The notes: a model not told the origin generated them from the sequence alone. A DNA stretch of 64,000 nucleotides from Bog-950 sp964423405 (GCA_964423405.1 CAYREY010000015.1:1-64000); one strand, 5' to 3'. Shown: positions 26,316 to 35,467, counted from the stretch's first letter. A program made the numbers and translations.

Positions 26316-26330
26316 ACTGCTTAAAAATAG

Positions 26331-26358
26331 AAAAGGGTTTCAAAGCTGAAACCCTTTT
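26331..26358 (-). terminator. Intrinsic terminator after the 26378-27430 gene
   Basis: AAAAGGGTTTCA and TGAAACCCTTTT form a 12-base perfect stem with a 4-base loop; on the reverse strand it is followed by CTATTTTT. It also lies just upstream of the GT4 start, so it separates the two units. Confidence 0.88.
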
Positions 26359-26377
26359 CTGTATGTTTTGGTGAGGA

Positions 26378-27430
26378 TTATTGGATGGTTAATCTCTTTT
26401 GAAATTCACTGGTGCCCGATTTTATTTTTACCAGGTAGATGCCTTTACTTAGTTTACTTACGTCGGCATTTAATGTTGCAGTGGCCGATTCGAGAGTAGA
26501 TACAATCCTGCCATCGTAGCCAAGTATATACGCTGTGAAGCCTTTGCTTAAAGTAGTGGCTATTGTAATAGTGTTTGTTGCCGGATTTGGGGATACGTTA
26601 AACAAACTGCTTCCGACTTCTTCAATAGCTGTTTGCGTATAGTTTAACGCTTCTGAAATAGATTTGCAGCCATTGGCATCGGTTATCTCAACTGCATAAC
26701 TTCCGTTAGCGGTAGCTGTATAGGTGCTGCTAACTTCGCCGGCAATCAGGCCGCCATCTTTATACCACTGGTATGCTACAGCTACAGCAGAATTTGCTGT
26801 TAGCAGCGATCCGTTAGCGGAGATTGTTGGCAACGTCGGCAAGGCATTGTAGGTCAGGTTAAGCGTATCTGAAGGAGTATCGCCACAGGCATTAGTTGCA
26901 ACACAAACATAGGTGCCGGTTGTAGTTGCGGCAAACGCCTGATTGGTGCCGCCGGTGGAGTTGCTGTTTCTAAACCATGCATATGAAGTTGCGTTGGTGG
27001 CGTTACAGGCAATAGCTACAGGTTCGCCTTCGCACGCGGTCAGATCTCCGGAAGGTTGTATGCTAACTGAGGTTGGTTTGGTATTAACTGTAAAGCAGTT
27101 TACGCAGGTACCTGTATAGCACGAGTTGCCAAATTGGTAACGCACAGTAAAATCGTAAGTGCCTGGAGTAAAGTTAGAGGGGATGGTTACAGATACCGTA
27201 ACCGGAGGCGATGCCTGACTTGCAGTGGGATTGTTTACCGCAATAACCCGGCTAGCGCCCTGATATACACCCGTAACTGCTGAACAAGGTGTACCTGCAG
27301 AGCCTGTTGTAGTGCCAGTGATAGTTATATCAAATGTACTGCCCGTGCAGCCATTATTAGGGCTAAGGCTTATCTGGGCATTTACTCCCAACACGGCTAA
27401 AACCAATAAAAAAGGTAAAAGTATTCTCAC
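26378..27430 (-). CDS. T9SS type A cargo protein with Ig-like repeats
   Basis: 350 residues, starting at a GTG at 27430 so that the signal peptide MRILLPFLLVLAVLGVNAQ is first. The open frame extends to a TTG at 27469, but that codon lies inside the promoter. After the signal come an N-terminal beta domain (SPNNGCTGSTFDITITG, IPSNFTPGTYDFTVRY, CVNCFTVNTKPT), two Ig/PKD-like units (CEGEPVAIAC...YAWFRN; AYQWYKDGG) and a type A sorting tail (NVSPNPATNTITI, SKGIYLVKI, QKRLTIQ). The N-terminal domain and tail closely resemble the next gene (27566-30061). Role unknown; probably surface structure. Confidence 0.87.
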   Translation of the reverse strand: MRILLPFLLVLAVLGVNAQISLSPNNGCTGSTFDITITGTTTGSAGTPCSAVTGVYQGASRVIAVNNPTASQASPPVTVSVTIPSNFTPGTYDFTVRYQFGNSCYTGTCVNCFTVNTKPTSVSIQPSGDLTACEGEPVAIACNATNATSYAWFRNSNSTGGTNQAFAATTTGTYVCVATNACGDTPSDTLNLTYNALPTLPTISANGSLLTANSAVAVAYQWYKDGGLIAGEVSSTYTATANGSYAVEITDANGCKSISEALNYTQTAIEEVGSSLFNVSPNPATNTITIATTLSKGFTAYILGYDGRIVSTLESATATLNADVSKLSKGIYLVKIKSGTSEFQKRLTIQ

Positions 27431-27452
27431 TTTGAAATAGAATTTGTTGTCA

Positions 27453-27483
27453 CAAATATATTTTAACAATTTTAAAAATCAAA
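27453..27483 (-). promoter_or_regulatory. Consensus sigma-A promoter
   Basis: TTTG (27483-27480), exactly 19 bases, then TATATTTG (27460-27453): a perfect match to the Bacteroidota consensus. The predicted transcript start is about 16 bases before the GTG at 27430. Confidence 0.88.
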
Positions 27484-27504
27484 AAAATAGTAATGTACCT
27501 CCGT

Positions 27505-27547
27505 AAAACAACAAATCCGCCTATTAGGTAGACGGATTTGTTGTTTT
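27505..27547 (-). terminator. Intrinsic terminator of the 27566-30061 gene
   Basis: A 15-base perfect stem (AAAACAACAAATCCG and its complement, 13-base loop with a further short CCTA/TAGG pairing), with a T-rich tail on the reverse strand; 18 bases past the stop. Confidence 0.9.
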
Positions 27548-27565
27548 TATTACTGTAATAATGTT

Positions 27566-30061
27566 TTACTCAACAATCAGGCGCTGAGTGGTGGTTTGAC
27601 CATTTTGGGCAATAACACGTATAAAATAAATCCCTTTTTGCATAGGCTCTACATTCACCTGTAATGTATTGGTGGTAGCAGTGTACTTTGCAACTTCTGC
27701 ACCAGTCAGGCTATAGATGTTAGCATTAAAGCCTTTGTTAAGGTTAGTTCTGATAAACACCTCGCTTTTTGCCGGATTAGGCATTACTATGAATGAAACT
27801 TCAGCGTTAATGTTATCAACGCTCAGGTAAACATAATATAGTGGCGAAGAAGTGGCTTTACAACCGTTGGCATCTGTAATTTCTACCGTATAATTTCCGG
27901 TTGCAGTAGGTTCATAGAATGAATCGGTAACAGCTGATGTTACTGCGTTTCCTTCCAGAAACCACTGGTATGTAACAGCAGTTGATGACTGGGCACGAAC
28001 ACCGGTTGACACATTTTCTACAATTACAGGTGTACCCGGGTCGCTTACTACAATGGCAATGTCGCTTGCGGTTATATCTCCACAGGCTGTGTTTACAGTT
28101 ACATTATAATTACCGCTTTGTGTTACAGAAATTGTTGCTGTAGTAGCACCGGTTGACCATTGGTAGCTATTGTAAGCCACGTTGAGCGATAGGTCGGCTG
28201 TATCTCCAAGGCAAATAGTATTGCCCTGTGCACTGCTAATAGCAGGTTGCGTAGGTTGTGGTTGTACTGTTACTGATATGGTGCCTGTGGCTGAGCAGTT
28301 AACAGAGTTGGTTGCTGTAACAGTATAGCTGGCATCTGCAGTGGGCTGAACCTGGCCGCCCGATACATTACCTGCTAAATCTGAGCTCCACTGATAATCG
28401 GTGATAGTTGCATTGGCAGATGTTGCATTGGCTGCAAGTGTTGATGATTGGCCTACGCATATAGCTGATGGGGTTGCAGTTGGAGCAACCGATGGGTTTT
28501 CGTTAACCGTAACTGCTACAGCCCCTGTAGCCGAACAGTTGTCGGAGTTGGTTACAGTGATGTTGTATGTGGTAGATGCAGCCGGAGTAACATCACCATT
28601 TTCGCTGTTACCGCCTATTCCTGCGCTCCATGCATACGATTGTATGGTTCCGCTTATGGGGGCAGCATTGGCGGCTAGTGTGGCTGTTTCGCCCTCACAA
28701 ATTGTAGATGGGGTGGCGGTAGGGCTTACAGTTGGTGTAGCTCCTACATTTACCGTTACAGTGCCGGTGGCTGTACAGTTGTTGGTGTTGGTTACTGTAA
28801 CTACATAGTTGGTAGTATTAGAAGGTGAAACCGAGCCACCCGATATATTACCCAATAAACCGTTACTCCAGCTATAGTTTGATATGGCTCCACTGCCAGC
28901 AGTAGCATTCGCATTTAGTGTGCTGTTGCCGCTACCGTTACAAATACCCGGCGGAGTAGCTGAAGGTGCTGCCGTAGGTATATCATATACTGTAACCAGT
29001 ACCGAGCCTGTAGCTGTACAATTGTTGCTATTGGTAACTGTAACCGTAACAGTTGAGGTGCTTGCAGGTGAAAAACTACCACTGCTAACATTGCCACCAG
29101 GGCCTTCGCTCCAGTTATAGGTGGTTATTGTTCCGCTGCCGGCTGCTGCGCCCGCTGAAAGAGTGGTACTTGAACCTGCACAGAAAGCCTGCGGGCTGGC
29201 TGTTGGGTTTACCGTGGGCGGAGTATTTACATTTACAGATACACTACCTGAAGCCGAACAGTTATTAGAGTTAGTTACAGTTACAGTATAAGTTGTGTTT
29301 GATACCGGACTTACCGAGCCGCTGGGTTGATTACCGCCAATGCCGGTGTTCCATGCATATGATGTTATGGTGCCACTGCCCGCTTGTGCGTTGGCCGATA
29401 TAGTAGCGCTGCCTCCGTTGCAAATAGCGTTTGCCGTGCTGCCCGGTGCTACGGTTGGCTTGTTATTAACCGTTACAGTTAAAGAGTTTGAAGAGGTTAC
29501 AGTTCCGCAACCATTTATTGCATCGCAAGTATAGGTGCCGGATGAAGATGCCTGATAGGTGGAACTTTGAGCGCCGTTGATAGTAGCCCCCCCTATCCGC
29601 CATTGATAAGATGTGGCACCTGTTGCGCTACAGGATAGCGTGGTAGTAGTACCCGCACAGATAGAAGCACCGTTGGAAGGCGAAACGGTAACGTTGGTGG
29701 GTGCTGTGTTTACTGTAAAGCAGTTGTTGCAGCTAATAACTGCTCCGCAAGCGTAGTTAATATTAAACCCGTAAGCGCCGCCTGTGAAGTTTGAAGGGAT
29801 GTTTAAGGTGGCTGTAACTATAGTGCCCCCACTTGCTGCACTAAAATTAGTTGCATTTAACACTACGTTGCCGTTAGTGGACAGACCGCCACCCGATATG
29901 TTACCACAGGTAGATGTAGGCACTTGACCTGAAGTGATGCCGGTTATAGTAACCTGAAAACTGCCACTACCTGCACAGGCACTGGAAGGGGATACTGTAA
30001 TTTGGCTGTACCCTGCCAGAGCAGAGACTAGTAAAACTAATAATACAGCTAATTTTTGCAT
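27566..30061 (-). CDS. T9SS type A cargo protein with multiple Ig/PKD-like repeats
   Basis: 831 residues from ATG 30061 (signal peptide MQKLAVLLVLLVSALAGYSQ); a TTG seven codons upstream is not preferred. The N-terminal domain (SPSSACAGSGSFQVTITG, IPSNFTGGAYGFNINYACG, CNNCFTVNTAPTN) is paralogous to that of the neighbouring gene. Then come an Ig unit and five very similar ~80-residue units with ICNGGSATISANAQAGSG, ITSYAWNTGIGGN, then TYTVTVTNSNNCSA, followed by two more Ig-like units. The C-terminus is a type A sorting tail (MPNPAKSEVFI, MQKGIYFIRVI, TTQRLIVE). Likely a surface structural or adhesive protein. It and its neighbour interrupt the surface-glycan cluster. Confidence 0.9.
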   Translation of the reverse strand: MQKLAVLLVLLVSALAGYSQITVSPSSACAGSGSFQVTITGITSGQVPTSTCGNISGGGLSTNGNVVLNATNFSAASGGTIVTATLNIPSNFTGGAYGFNINYACGAVISCNNCFTVNTAPTNVTVSPSNGASICAGTTTTLSCSATGATSYQWRIGGATINGAQSSTYQASSSGTYTCDAINGCGTVTSSNSLTVTVNNKPTVAPGSTANAICNGGSATISANAQAGSGTITSYAWNTGIGGNQPSGSVSPVSNTTYTVTVTNSNNCSASGSVSVNVNTPPTVNPTASPQAFCAGSSTTLSAGAAAGSGTITTYNWSEGPGGNVSSGSFSPASTSTVTVTVTNSNNCTATGSVLVTVYDIPTAAPSATPPGICNGSGNSTLNANATAGSGAISNYSWSNGLLGNISGGSVSPSNTTNYVVTVTNTNNCTATGTVTVNVGATPTVSPTATPSTICEGETATLAANAAPISGTIQSYAWSAGIGGNSENGDVTPAASTTYNITVTNSDNCSATGAVAVTVNENPSVAPTATPSAICVGQSSTLAANATSANATITDYQWSSDLAGNVSGGQVQPTADASYTVTATNSVNCSATGTISVTVQPQPTQPAISSAQGNTICLGDTADLSLNVAYNSYQWSTGATTATISVTQSGNYNVTVNTACGDITASDIAIVVSDPGTPVIVENVSTGVRAQSSTAVTYQWFLEGNAVTSAVTDSFYEPTATGNYTVEITDANGCKATSSPLYYVYLSVDNINAEVSFIVMPNPAKSEVFIRTNLNKGFNANIYSLTGAEVAKYTATTNTLQVNVEPMQKGIYFIRVIAQNGQTTTQRLIVE

Positions 30062-30079
30062 GGTATATATGGTTTTATG

Positions 30080-30087
30080 CAAATTTA
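30080..30087 (-). promoter_or_regulatory. -7 element for the 27566-30061 gene
   Basis: TAAATTTG (30087-30080) matches TAnnTTTG perfectly, 18 bases upstream of the ATG at 30061. No TTG lies at the ideal distance upstream. Confidence 0.55.
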
Positions 30088-30098
30088 TAAATACCGTG

Positions 30099-31952
30099 CT
30101 AGTTGCTGCTTTTTAATACAGGTTTGTTATTAACAGAGTCTAATGCCTGTGAAATTATATGTACAAACTCTTCTTTTTTGGCTTTGTTTGACCATACTTT
30201 TTGTACAGAATCCAGCGCCTCCTGATACCTGCCCAGCTGATAAAGTGTATATGCCGTATTAAAGCGGGCATCATCATTTTTATCGTTAATACGCAGGGTT
30301 TCTTTATAAGTATCTAAAGCGTCATCATAGTGTTTAAAGTACGTTTGCATGCCTCCCAGGTTGTTAAGCACATTAGGATTGTAGGGGGAGTGCTTTTTAG
30401 CCTCTTTAAAACACTGGTAGGCCAGTTCTTGTTTGCCAAGCGCGTAATAGGCCACGCCCTTGTACCACTGTTTGGGGAACGATAAAGGAGTAAGGTTGCT
30501 GTAAGGGGTTTCCATCTTTTCCACCAGCAGTACTACACTTTGATTGTCGCCCCTTTCGCTGGCGGCCAGCAAATCACGCACCAGCGAATCTGCCTTCATG
30601 CGTTGCCATACCCCTGTTGTATTAAAAAGCAACAATACTATGCTTGCCATTACAAGTATTTTTACTGCTATAGGTTTAAGTTTAATGATATAGCCGCTCT
30701 TATTGGTATAGTAGCTGATTAATGCCCAGCTAAGGGCCAGCGTTATCTGGTGTTCCATCCGTTCTTTAGGAAAATCGAAAAAAGAGAACACCATAAAGCC
30801 AACCTGCTGTGCAAGTAATAGTACAAGTATAAACCTGGTATTGCTGTTTACCAGAGTTTTTACAGAGGTAATAATACGGTAGAAAAAAGATGAAAATATA
30901 CCTGTAAATGCTATGAGGCCCCCAATACCCAATTCGCACCATACCCAAATAAAATCATTGTGCGGCTGAAGAAATGATACATTAAGGTACATTAGCCTGA
31001 ACATACCTTTGTAGGAATAGTAGGGAAATACCAACATCCAGTTACGGGCACCAACTCCTGTTAACCAGTGGTCCTGTATTATGTATGCCGATTTGTACCA
31101 GAGTGCCAGCCTTTCCGACCCCGTGTCGGAGGTTAGGTAATGGGCAAAATTCAGTCGGTTATAAAATGAAGTAAGTGTACCATTGGCCGCAAGAATAGCT
31201 ATCAATATTATGAAGCCAGCCGTAGCCGGTAGTATTAGTTTTTTGAATACCGGTAGTGCAGATTTTTGATTCTGAAAAAATAAACCCACCGCCAACACAA
31301 CAGCCACCGCTAAAAGAGCCAGAAAAGCCGATCGGGTTTGGAGCAGTAATAGTAATATTGCCTGAAGCAGGATAATACCTCCTAAAAGATAACGCCAAAT
31401 TCCGTTTTCGGTTATTACTAAAATACCCAGCAGACAAGATGTGGTTACCAGTAGGCCCGAATACAGATTTTTATGTCCGGCGAGAGCATTGATAGCATAT
31501 AAGTTGTCACCCTCTAAGGTGGCCATGCGGCTTAGGTCAAGTAACTGGCTTATGGCAAAAAGGCTATATCCCAGGCAAATAAAAAATAGCGTTTTCAGTA
31601 ATGCGCTGACGGAGACCTTGTTTTGTAGCAGCCCTTCTTTAAACAACAGGTAGCATATAGAGACCATAAATATTTTGGCAGACTCGAAAAAAGCCTCCGG
31701 CCTATTAATGGCTTGTATGATGGATAAGAAATGAAAGAACACATATCCGCTAAAAAACAAATCGGGTAAATGTAGCTCCAGTGATTTATTCCAAAGCAAA
31801 CGATACCACAGTGGCGAAAACAACAACAGGCAAACAAATGCGAACAAAACCCGCGGTAAAAGGGTAGCATCCTGCAGGTTGTTCCAGAAACAAACACTAC
31901 TACCAGCCAGCAGCAAACAGTAAAAGGTAGTGTAAATTTGTTTTTGAGACAT
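30099..31952 (-). CDS. O-antigen ligase family protein with C-terminal TPR repeats
   Basis: 617 residues. The first ~430 residues are membrane-spanning (about twelve segments) with the Wzy_C/WaaL signature: GVGARNWMLVFPYYSYKG, then LQPHNDFIWVWCELGIGGL. The last ~170 residues are soluble, with at least two TPR units (WYKGVAYYALGKQELAYQCF; VLNNLGGMQTYFKHYDDALD; ARFNTAYTLYQLGRYQEAL). Fusion of a ligase to TPRs is known in Bacteroidota and may bind the acceptor. It is the second O-antigen ligase relative within 8 kb, so the region may handle two glycans, or one polymerisation and one ligation step. It is divergent from the DprE1-like operon. Confidence 0.88.
   Translation of the reverse strand: MSQKQIYTTFYCLLLAGSSVCFWNNLQDATLLPRVLFAFVCLLLFSPLWYRLLWNKSLELHLPDLFFSGYVFFHFLSIIQAINRPEAFFESAKIFMVSICYLLFKEGLLQNKVSVSALLKTLFFICLGYSLFAISQLLDLSRMATLEGDNLYAINALAGHKNLYSGLLVTTSCLLGILVITENGIWRYLLGGIILLQAILLLLLQTRSAFLALLAVAVVLAVGLFFQNQKSALPVFKKLILPATAGFIILIAILAANGTLTSFYNRLNFAHYLTSDTGSERLALWYKSAYIIQDHWLTGVGARNWMLVFPYYSYKGMFRLMYLNVSFLQPHNDFIWVWCELGIGGLIAFTGIFSSFFYRIITSVKTLVNSNTRFILVLLLAQQVGFMVFSFFDFPKERMEHQITLALSWALISYYTNKSGYIIKLKPIAVKILVMASIVLLLFNTTGVWQRMKADSLVRDLLAASERGDNQSVVLLVEKMETPYSNLTPLSFPKQWYKGVAYYALGKQELAYQCFKEAKKHSPYNPNVLNNLGGMQTYFKHYDDALDTYKETLRINDKNDDARFNTAYTLYQLGRYQEALDSVQKVWSNKAKKEEFVHIISQALDSVNNKPVLKSSN
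31933..31940 (+). promoter_or_regulatory. -7 element for the DprE1-like operon
   Basis: TAAATTTG matches TAnnTTTG perfectly and lies 57 bases upstream of the ATG at 31998, inside the start of the divergent ligase gene. No TTG at the usual spacing. Confidence 0.5.
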
Positions 31953-31960
31953 AAAATCGG

Positions 31961-31985
31961 AATTTCACCTGAAATCGAATTTCAG
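31961..31985 (+). promoter_or_regulatory. Inverted/direct repeat in the leader of the DprE1-like operon
   Basis: CTGAAAT (31969-31975) and ATTTCAG (31979-31985) form an inverted repeat with a 3-base spacer; AATTTCA occurs at 31961-31967 and again at 31978-31984. It sits between the divergent start at 31952 and the ATG at 31998, where an operator or leader hairpin would be expected. Confidence 0.35.
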
Positions 31986-31997
31986 CCCAAATCAACA

Positions 31998-33332
31998 ATG
32001 TTTAATGTAACTAACAAAATAAGCGGTTGGGGAAATTATCCGGTATGCGATGCATTGTTGAGCAAGCCCGGTAATGCTACTGAAGCGGCAACTTATATTA
32101 GCTCTGAATCTGTAGTGGTACCGCGTGGTAATGGACGTAGCTATGGCGATGCAGCGATTGGTACCCATATTATCTCTTCTTTAGGGCTGAACAGAATTAT
32201 ATCTTTTGATAAGACGAATTGCAGTTTAACATGCCAGTCAGGCGTATTGTTGGTCGACGTATTGAATCATATTGTAACAGATGGATTTTTTTTAGATGTG
32301 GTGCCCGGTACAAAGTTCATAACTATAGGCGGGGCTATTGCTGCCGACGTGCACGGGAAAAATCATTACTGCCGTGGGAGTTTTAGTAAATGTGTTTCGG
32401 GGTTTAGGTTGATTACAGAGTCTGGACAGTTATGTCATTGCTCACCAACACAAAATTCAGAACTATTCTACACAACCTTTGGGGCAATGGGGCTAACTGG
32501 TTTTATAACAGAAGTTGATTTGATATTGTGCAAGATTGATACAACATGGATAGAAACAGTTAATGTACAATGCAGTAACCTGAAAGATGTTTTTAGCTGG
32601 TTTGGAAAGGAGCTACAGGCCGAATATAAAATAGCCTGGTATGATGTTTTTTCAGGTAAAGCTATATGTACAACCGGCAGGCACCTGAAGCAGGAAGAAT
32701 TAGATGTAAAGATTAAGAGCATCCCTCTTAAAAAATACAACCATCCGGCAATTAATGTTCCAACCTTTACACCTTCATGGGTGGTCAATAGGTTTAGTAT
32801 TAGGGTAATGAACCTGCTTAGATTACTAAGAACGGGTTATGGAAATAAGCAGCAGGTAGGGTTCGATTCCTTTTTCTTTCCTTTAGATGCAGTGGATAAC
32901 TGGAACCGGTTGTATGGTAAGCAAGGGTTTATCCAGTTTCAGTATGCGGTGCCTGCCGAATATGCTAGTTCTTTAACTGGTCATTTATTGGATATCGCTA
33001 AATCAAAAGGTATTGTATGTACGCTGGCTGTAATTAAGCAATTAGGCCCCGGAGAACATAAAAGCACGTTGAGTTTTCCTTTAGAGGGATTTACGGTTGC
33101 ACTTGATTTTAAGAATCAAGAGGGTTTGCCGGACTTAGTACAAAATTTTGTTGAAGTTGTTGCTGAGAAAGGAGGGAGGGTATATCTGGCAAAAGATGTC
33201 TGTATGAGTAAAAAAGCAATGTTGAAGGGATATCCGCAGCTTGCGCTACTAAGAGAGGTAGTCAAGAGAGTTAACAGTGCTGGTAAGTTTAATTCAAACC
33301 AGTGTAACCGTATTGGATATTTGTATGAATAA
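31998..33332 (+). CDS. DprE1-like FAD-linked oxidoreductase (polyprenyl-phosphoryl ribose 2-epimerase, oxidase subunit)
   Basis: 444 residues from ATG 31998; the frame runs 60 bases further to a TTG that I reject. FAD-binding (PCMH/VAO) blocks are VVVPRGNGRSYGDAAIG (about 39-55) and GTKFITIGGAIAADVHGKNH (104-123), followed by GAMGLTGFITEVDL; the C-terminus ends GKFNSNQCNRIGYLYE, equivalent to the DprE1 tail. DprE1 oxidises the 2-hydroxyl of decaprenyl-phosphoryl ribose. At the position of the mycobacterial active-site cysteine this protein seems to have Ala (GFTVALDF), aligned only by eye. The stop overlaps the start of the DprE2-like gene by eight bases. Confidence 0.87.
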   Translation: MFNVTNKISGWGNYPVCDALLSKPGNATEAATYISSESVVVPRGNGRSYGDAAIGTHIISSLGLNRIISFDKTNCSLTCQSGVLLVDVLNHIVTDGFFLDVVPGTKFITIGGAIAADVHGKNHYCRGSFSKCVSGFRLITESGQLCHCSPTQNSELFYTTFGAMGLTGFITEVDLILCKIDTTWIETVNVQCSNLKDVFSWFGKELQAEYKIAWYDVFSGKAICTTGRHLKQEELDVKIKSIPLKKYNHPAINVPTFTPSWVVNRFSIRVMNLLRLLRTGYGNKQQVGFDSFFFPLDAVDNWNRLYGKQGFIQFQYAVPAEYASSLTGHLLDIAKSKGIVCTLAVIKQLGPGEHKSTLSFPLEGFTVALDFKNQEGLPDLVQNFVEVVAEKGGRVYLAKDVCMSKKAMLKGYPQLALLREVVKRVNSAGKFNSNQCNRIGYLYE

Positions 33333-34053
33333 CGCATTGATACTTGGCGCCAAATCGGATATAGCAAAGGCTATTGCTGTTGAGCTGGCAAAACAGAAGG
33401 TTAACCTTTTGCTTGCAGCACGAAGTTGTGACAGCCTGAAAGACTTTAAACACAAACTGGAGCGTGAATATGCTGTTAGCGTAGAGTTAAGGGAGTTTGA
33501 TGCATTGAAGTATAATACACACGCTGATTTTGTTGATAGTTTGCCGGAATATATTGATGCTGTATTTTGTGTGTTTGGCTATTTAGGTAATCAAAAACTG
33601 GCAGAAATTGATATTGCTGAACGGGAGTTAATATGGAATACCAACTATGTGGGGGCTGAATCTGTATTGAACTGTGTAGCGACAAGGTTCGGCCGGCAGG
33701 GTAGAGGCCTGATAGTGGGAATATCGTCGGTGGCTGGTGATAGGATAAAGCCAAGCAATCGTTTTTACGGAGAAAGTAAAGCGGCCTTTACTGTCTATCT
33801 AAACGAACTACGCAAACGAAGCCAGCCTGCATTAAATGTATTGGCAGTAAAGCCGGGTTTTGTTGATACTAAAATGACTGCGCACCTGAGACTTCCTCCA
33901 CTTATTACTGCCAGCGCCACACAAGTAGCCCAAGCTATATGTAAGGCCATTGTTGACAAAGAAACAGAGATTTATGTTTTACCTATATGGCGGTATATTA
34001 TGTTTGCTATAAGGCTGATACCTGAGAGCATTTTTAAATATATTAAACGATAA
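33325..34053 (+). CDS. DprE2-like short-chain dehydrogenase (keto reductase of the 2-epimerase)
   Basis: 242 residues from the ATG at 33325, overlapping the previous gene by eight bases. It has the nucleotide-binding motif LILGAKSDIAKAIA (residues 5-18), the catalytic serine region VGISSVAGDR (131-140) and YGESK (Tyr148, Lys152), then AVKPGFVDTKMT. The GAxSDI motif, the length and the fusion-like pairing with the DprE1-like gene all point to DprE2, which reduces the 2-keto intermediate with NADH to give polyprenyl-phosphoryl arabinose. The C-terminal hydrophobic WRYIMFAIRLIPESIFKYI could touch the membrane. The MBOAT gene starts one base after the stop. Confidence 0.85.
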   Translation: MNNALILGAKSDIAKAIAVELAKQKVNLLLAARSCDSLKDFKHKLEREYAVSVELREFDALKYNTHADFVDSLPEYIDAVFCVFGYLGNQKLAEIDIAERELIWNTNYVGAESVLNCVATRFGRQGRGLIVGISSVAGDRIKPSNRFYGESKAAFTVYLNELRKRSQPALNVLAVKPGFVDTKMTAHLRLPPLITASATQVAQAICKAIVDKETEIYVLPIWRYIMFAIRLIPESIFKYIKR

Positions 34054-34054
34054 A

Positions 34055-35467
34055 ATGCTTTTTAATAGTATTTACTTTCTGTTTCTGTTTGTACCGGTAT
34101 TTTTTACCGTTTATTTTCTGCTACCCAATAAGCATAAGAATCTGTTTGCCCTGGCAGCAAGTATTTTGTTTTATGCCTGGGGCGCACCCACATTTGTTTT
34201 TATACTAGGCACTGCAGTAATTGCCGATTTTTTTCTGGCGCAGCAAATAAGCCGCTCAGAGGGTAAATCGCGCAAGTTGTGGCTGGCTTTTGCGCTAACC
34301 ATTAATACATCGATATTGTTGTACTTTAAGTACGCCAATTTTTTTGTAGATAATTTTTGTGCATTATTTGGTTGCGAAGGGCAGCATATGGCCCAGGTGC
34401 TTTTGCCTATCGGTATTTCCTTTTTCACATTTCACGAAGTAAGTTATCTGGTAGATGTGTACCGGCAAACCAAAACGCCATTTAAGAATATAGTTAACTA
34501 CGCCCTTTATATTTTTCTTTTCCCTCAGCTAATTGCTGGCCCCATTATCCGTTTTCATGAGATAGCCGACCAGATTGAAAACCGCACGTACAACGATACT
34601 TTAGATAATAAGCTACTGGGGTTTTTTCGCTTTACCATGGGCTTAGGTAAGAAAGTGCTGATAGCTGATGTGTTAGGTGTGTATGTTACTAATGTATTTA
34701 CACATATAGGTGCCGGGCCCGATGTTGGCTCGTTATGGTTGGGTGCGGTGATGAACCTGATTCATTTCTATATCGATTTTAGTGCTTACTCAGATATGGC
34801 TATTGGCCTCGCACTGGTGATGGGCTTCAGGTTTCCCGAAAACTTTAACTACCCGTTTACTGCCCAAAGCCTGACAGAGTACTGGCAACGCTGGCATATG
34901 TCGCTGTACCGTTGGATGCGTGAATATCTGTACATACCATTAGGTGGAAGTAAATATGGCGAAGGAAGGACAGCCTTTAATATCTTCTTCGTTTTCCTGT
35001 TTTCGGGTTTTTGGCATGGTGCCAGCTGGAACTTTGTGTTGTGGGGCGCCGGGCACGGGCTTGTGGTAATGAGCGAACGGTACGTAACCGGTAAAATGCT
35101 GGAAAGGTTAAATAAATATGTGCGCGTGGCTTACACTTTTTTAATAATGACTTTACTGCTTGTTGTATTCAGGACTGATACTATACACGAGGCAGGAGTG
35201 TACCTGAAGCTGATGTTTACAGGTGGTGGTAGCGTTGATTATATGTTTCTGTCGTTTAAGCAGCAACTGGTTTTTGTGCTGGCATTGCTTATATCGTTTG
35301 GTGGGTTAAATGCTGCATTGCAGCAATGGGCTAATAAGTTGTATGTGCCTTTTTCCGGCGATTTGAGTTATAGTACTGGTGTGGTAGTATCGATTACTAT
35401 AATAGTGCTAAGTGCCTGTATGTTGGTGGTTACCGGGTATAATCCGTTTTTGTACTTTAAATTCTGA
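34055..35467 (+). CDS. MBOAT-family O-acyltransferase (AlgI-like)
   Basis: 470 residues with about ten membrane spans. The start MLFNSIYFLFLFVPVFFTVYF and the motif FSGFWHGASWNFVLWGAGHG (catalytic His near residue 320) are typical of AlgI/DltB-type O-acyltransferases, which move acyl groups across the membrane for esterification of surface polymers. Its stop overlaps the next start by one base (TGATG), so it is translationally coupled to the AlgX/AlgJ-like gene, the usual partner of an AlgI homologue. Placement after dprE1/E2-like genes suggests that the glycan made here is O-acylated. Confidence 0.9.
   Translation: MLFNSIYFLFLFVPVFFTVYFLLPNKHKNLFALAASILFYAWGAPTFVFILGTAVIADFFLAQQISRSEGKSRKLWLAFALTINTSILLYFKYANFFVDNFCALFGCEGQHMAQVLLPIGISFFTFHEVSYLVDVYRQTKTPFKNIVNYALYIFLFPQLIAGPIIRFHEIADQIENRTYNDTLDNKLLGFFRFTMGLGKKVLIADVLGVYVTNVFTHIGAGPDVGSLWLGAVMNLIHFYIDFSAYSDMAIGLALVMGFRFPENFNYPFTAQSLTEYWQRWHMSLYRWMREYLYIPLGGSKYGEGRTAFNIFFVFLFSGFWHGASWNFVLWGAGHGLVVMSERYVTGKMLERLNKYVRVAYTFLIMTLLLVVFRTDTIHEAGVYLKLMFTGGGSVDYMFLSFKQQLVFVLALLISFGGLNAALQQWANKLYVPFSGDLSYSTGVVVSITIIVLSACMLVVTGYNPFLYFKF

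Noticed and set aside
27431..27469. Upstream TTG start of the T9SS protein
   Set aside because: It lies in the promoter, before the predicted transcript start.
28401..29534. Forward frames within the Ig-repeat gene
   Set aside because: Antisense shadows of the repeated units; no signal or motif.
31938..31997. Upstream TTG extension of the DprE1-like protein
   Set aside because: The TTG overlaps the -7 box at 31933-31940, and residues before the ATG at 31998 do not resemble the family N-terminus.
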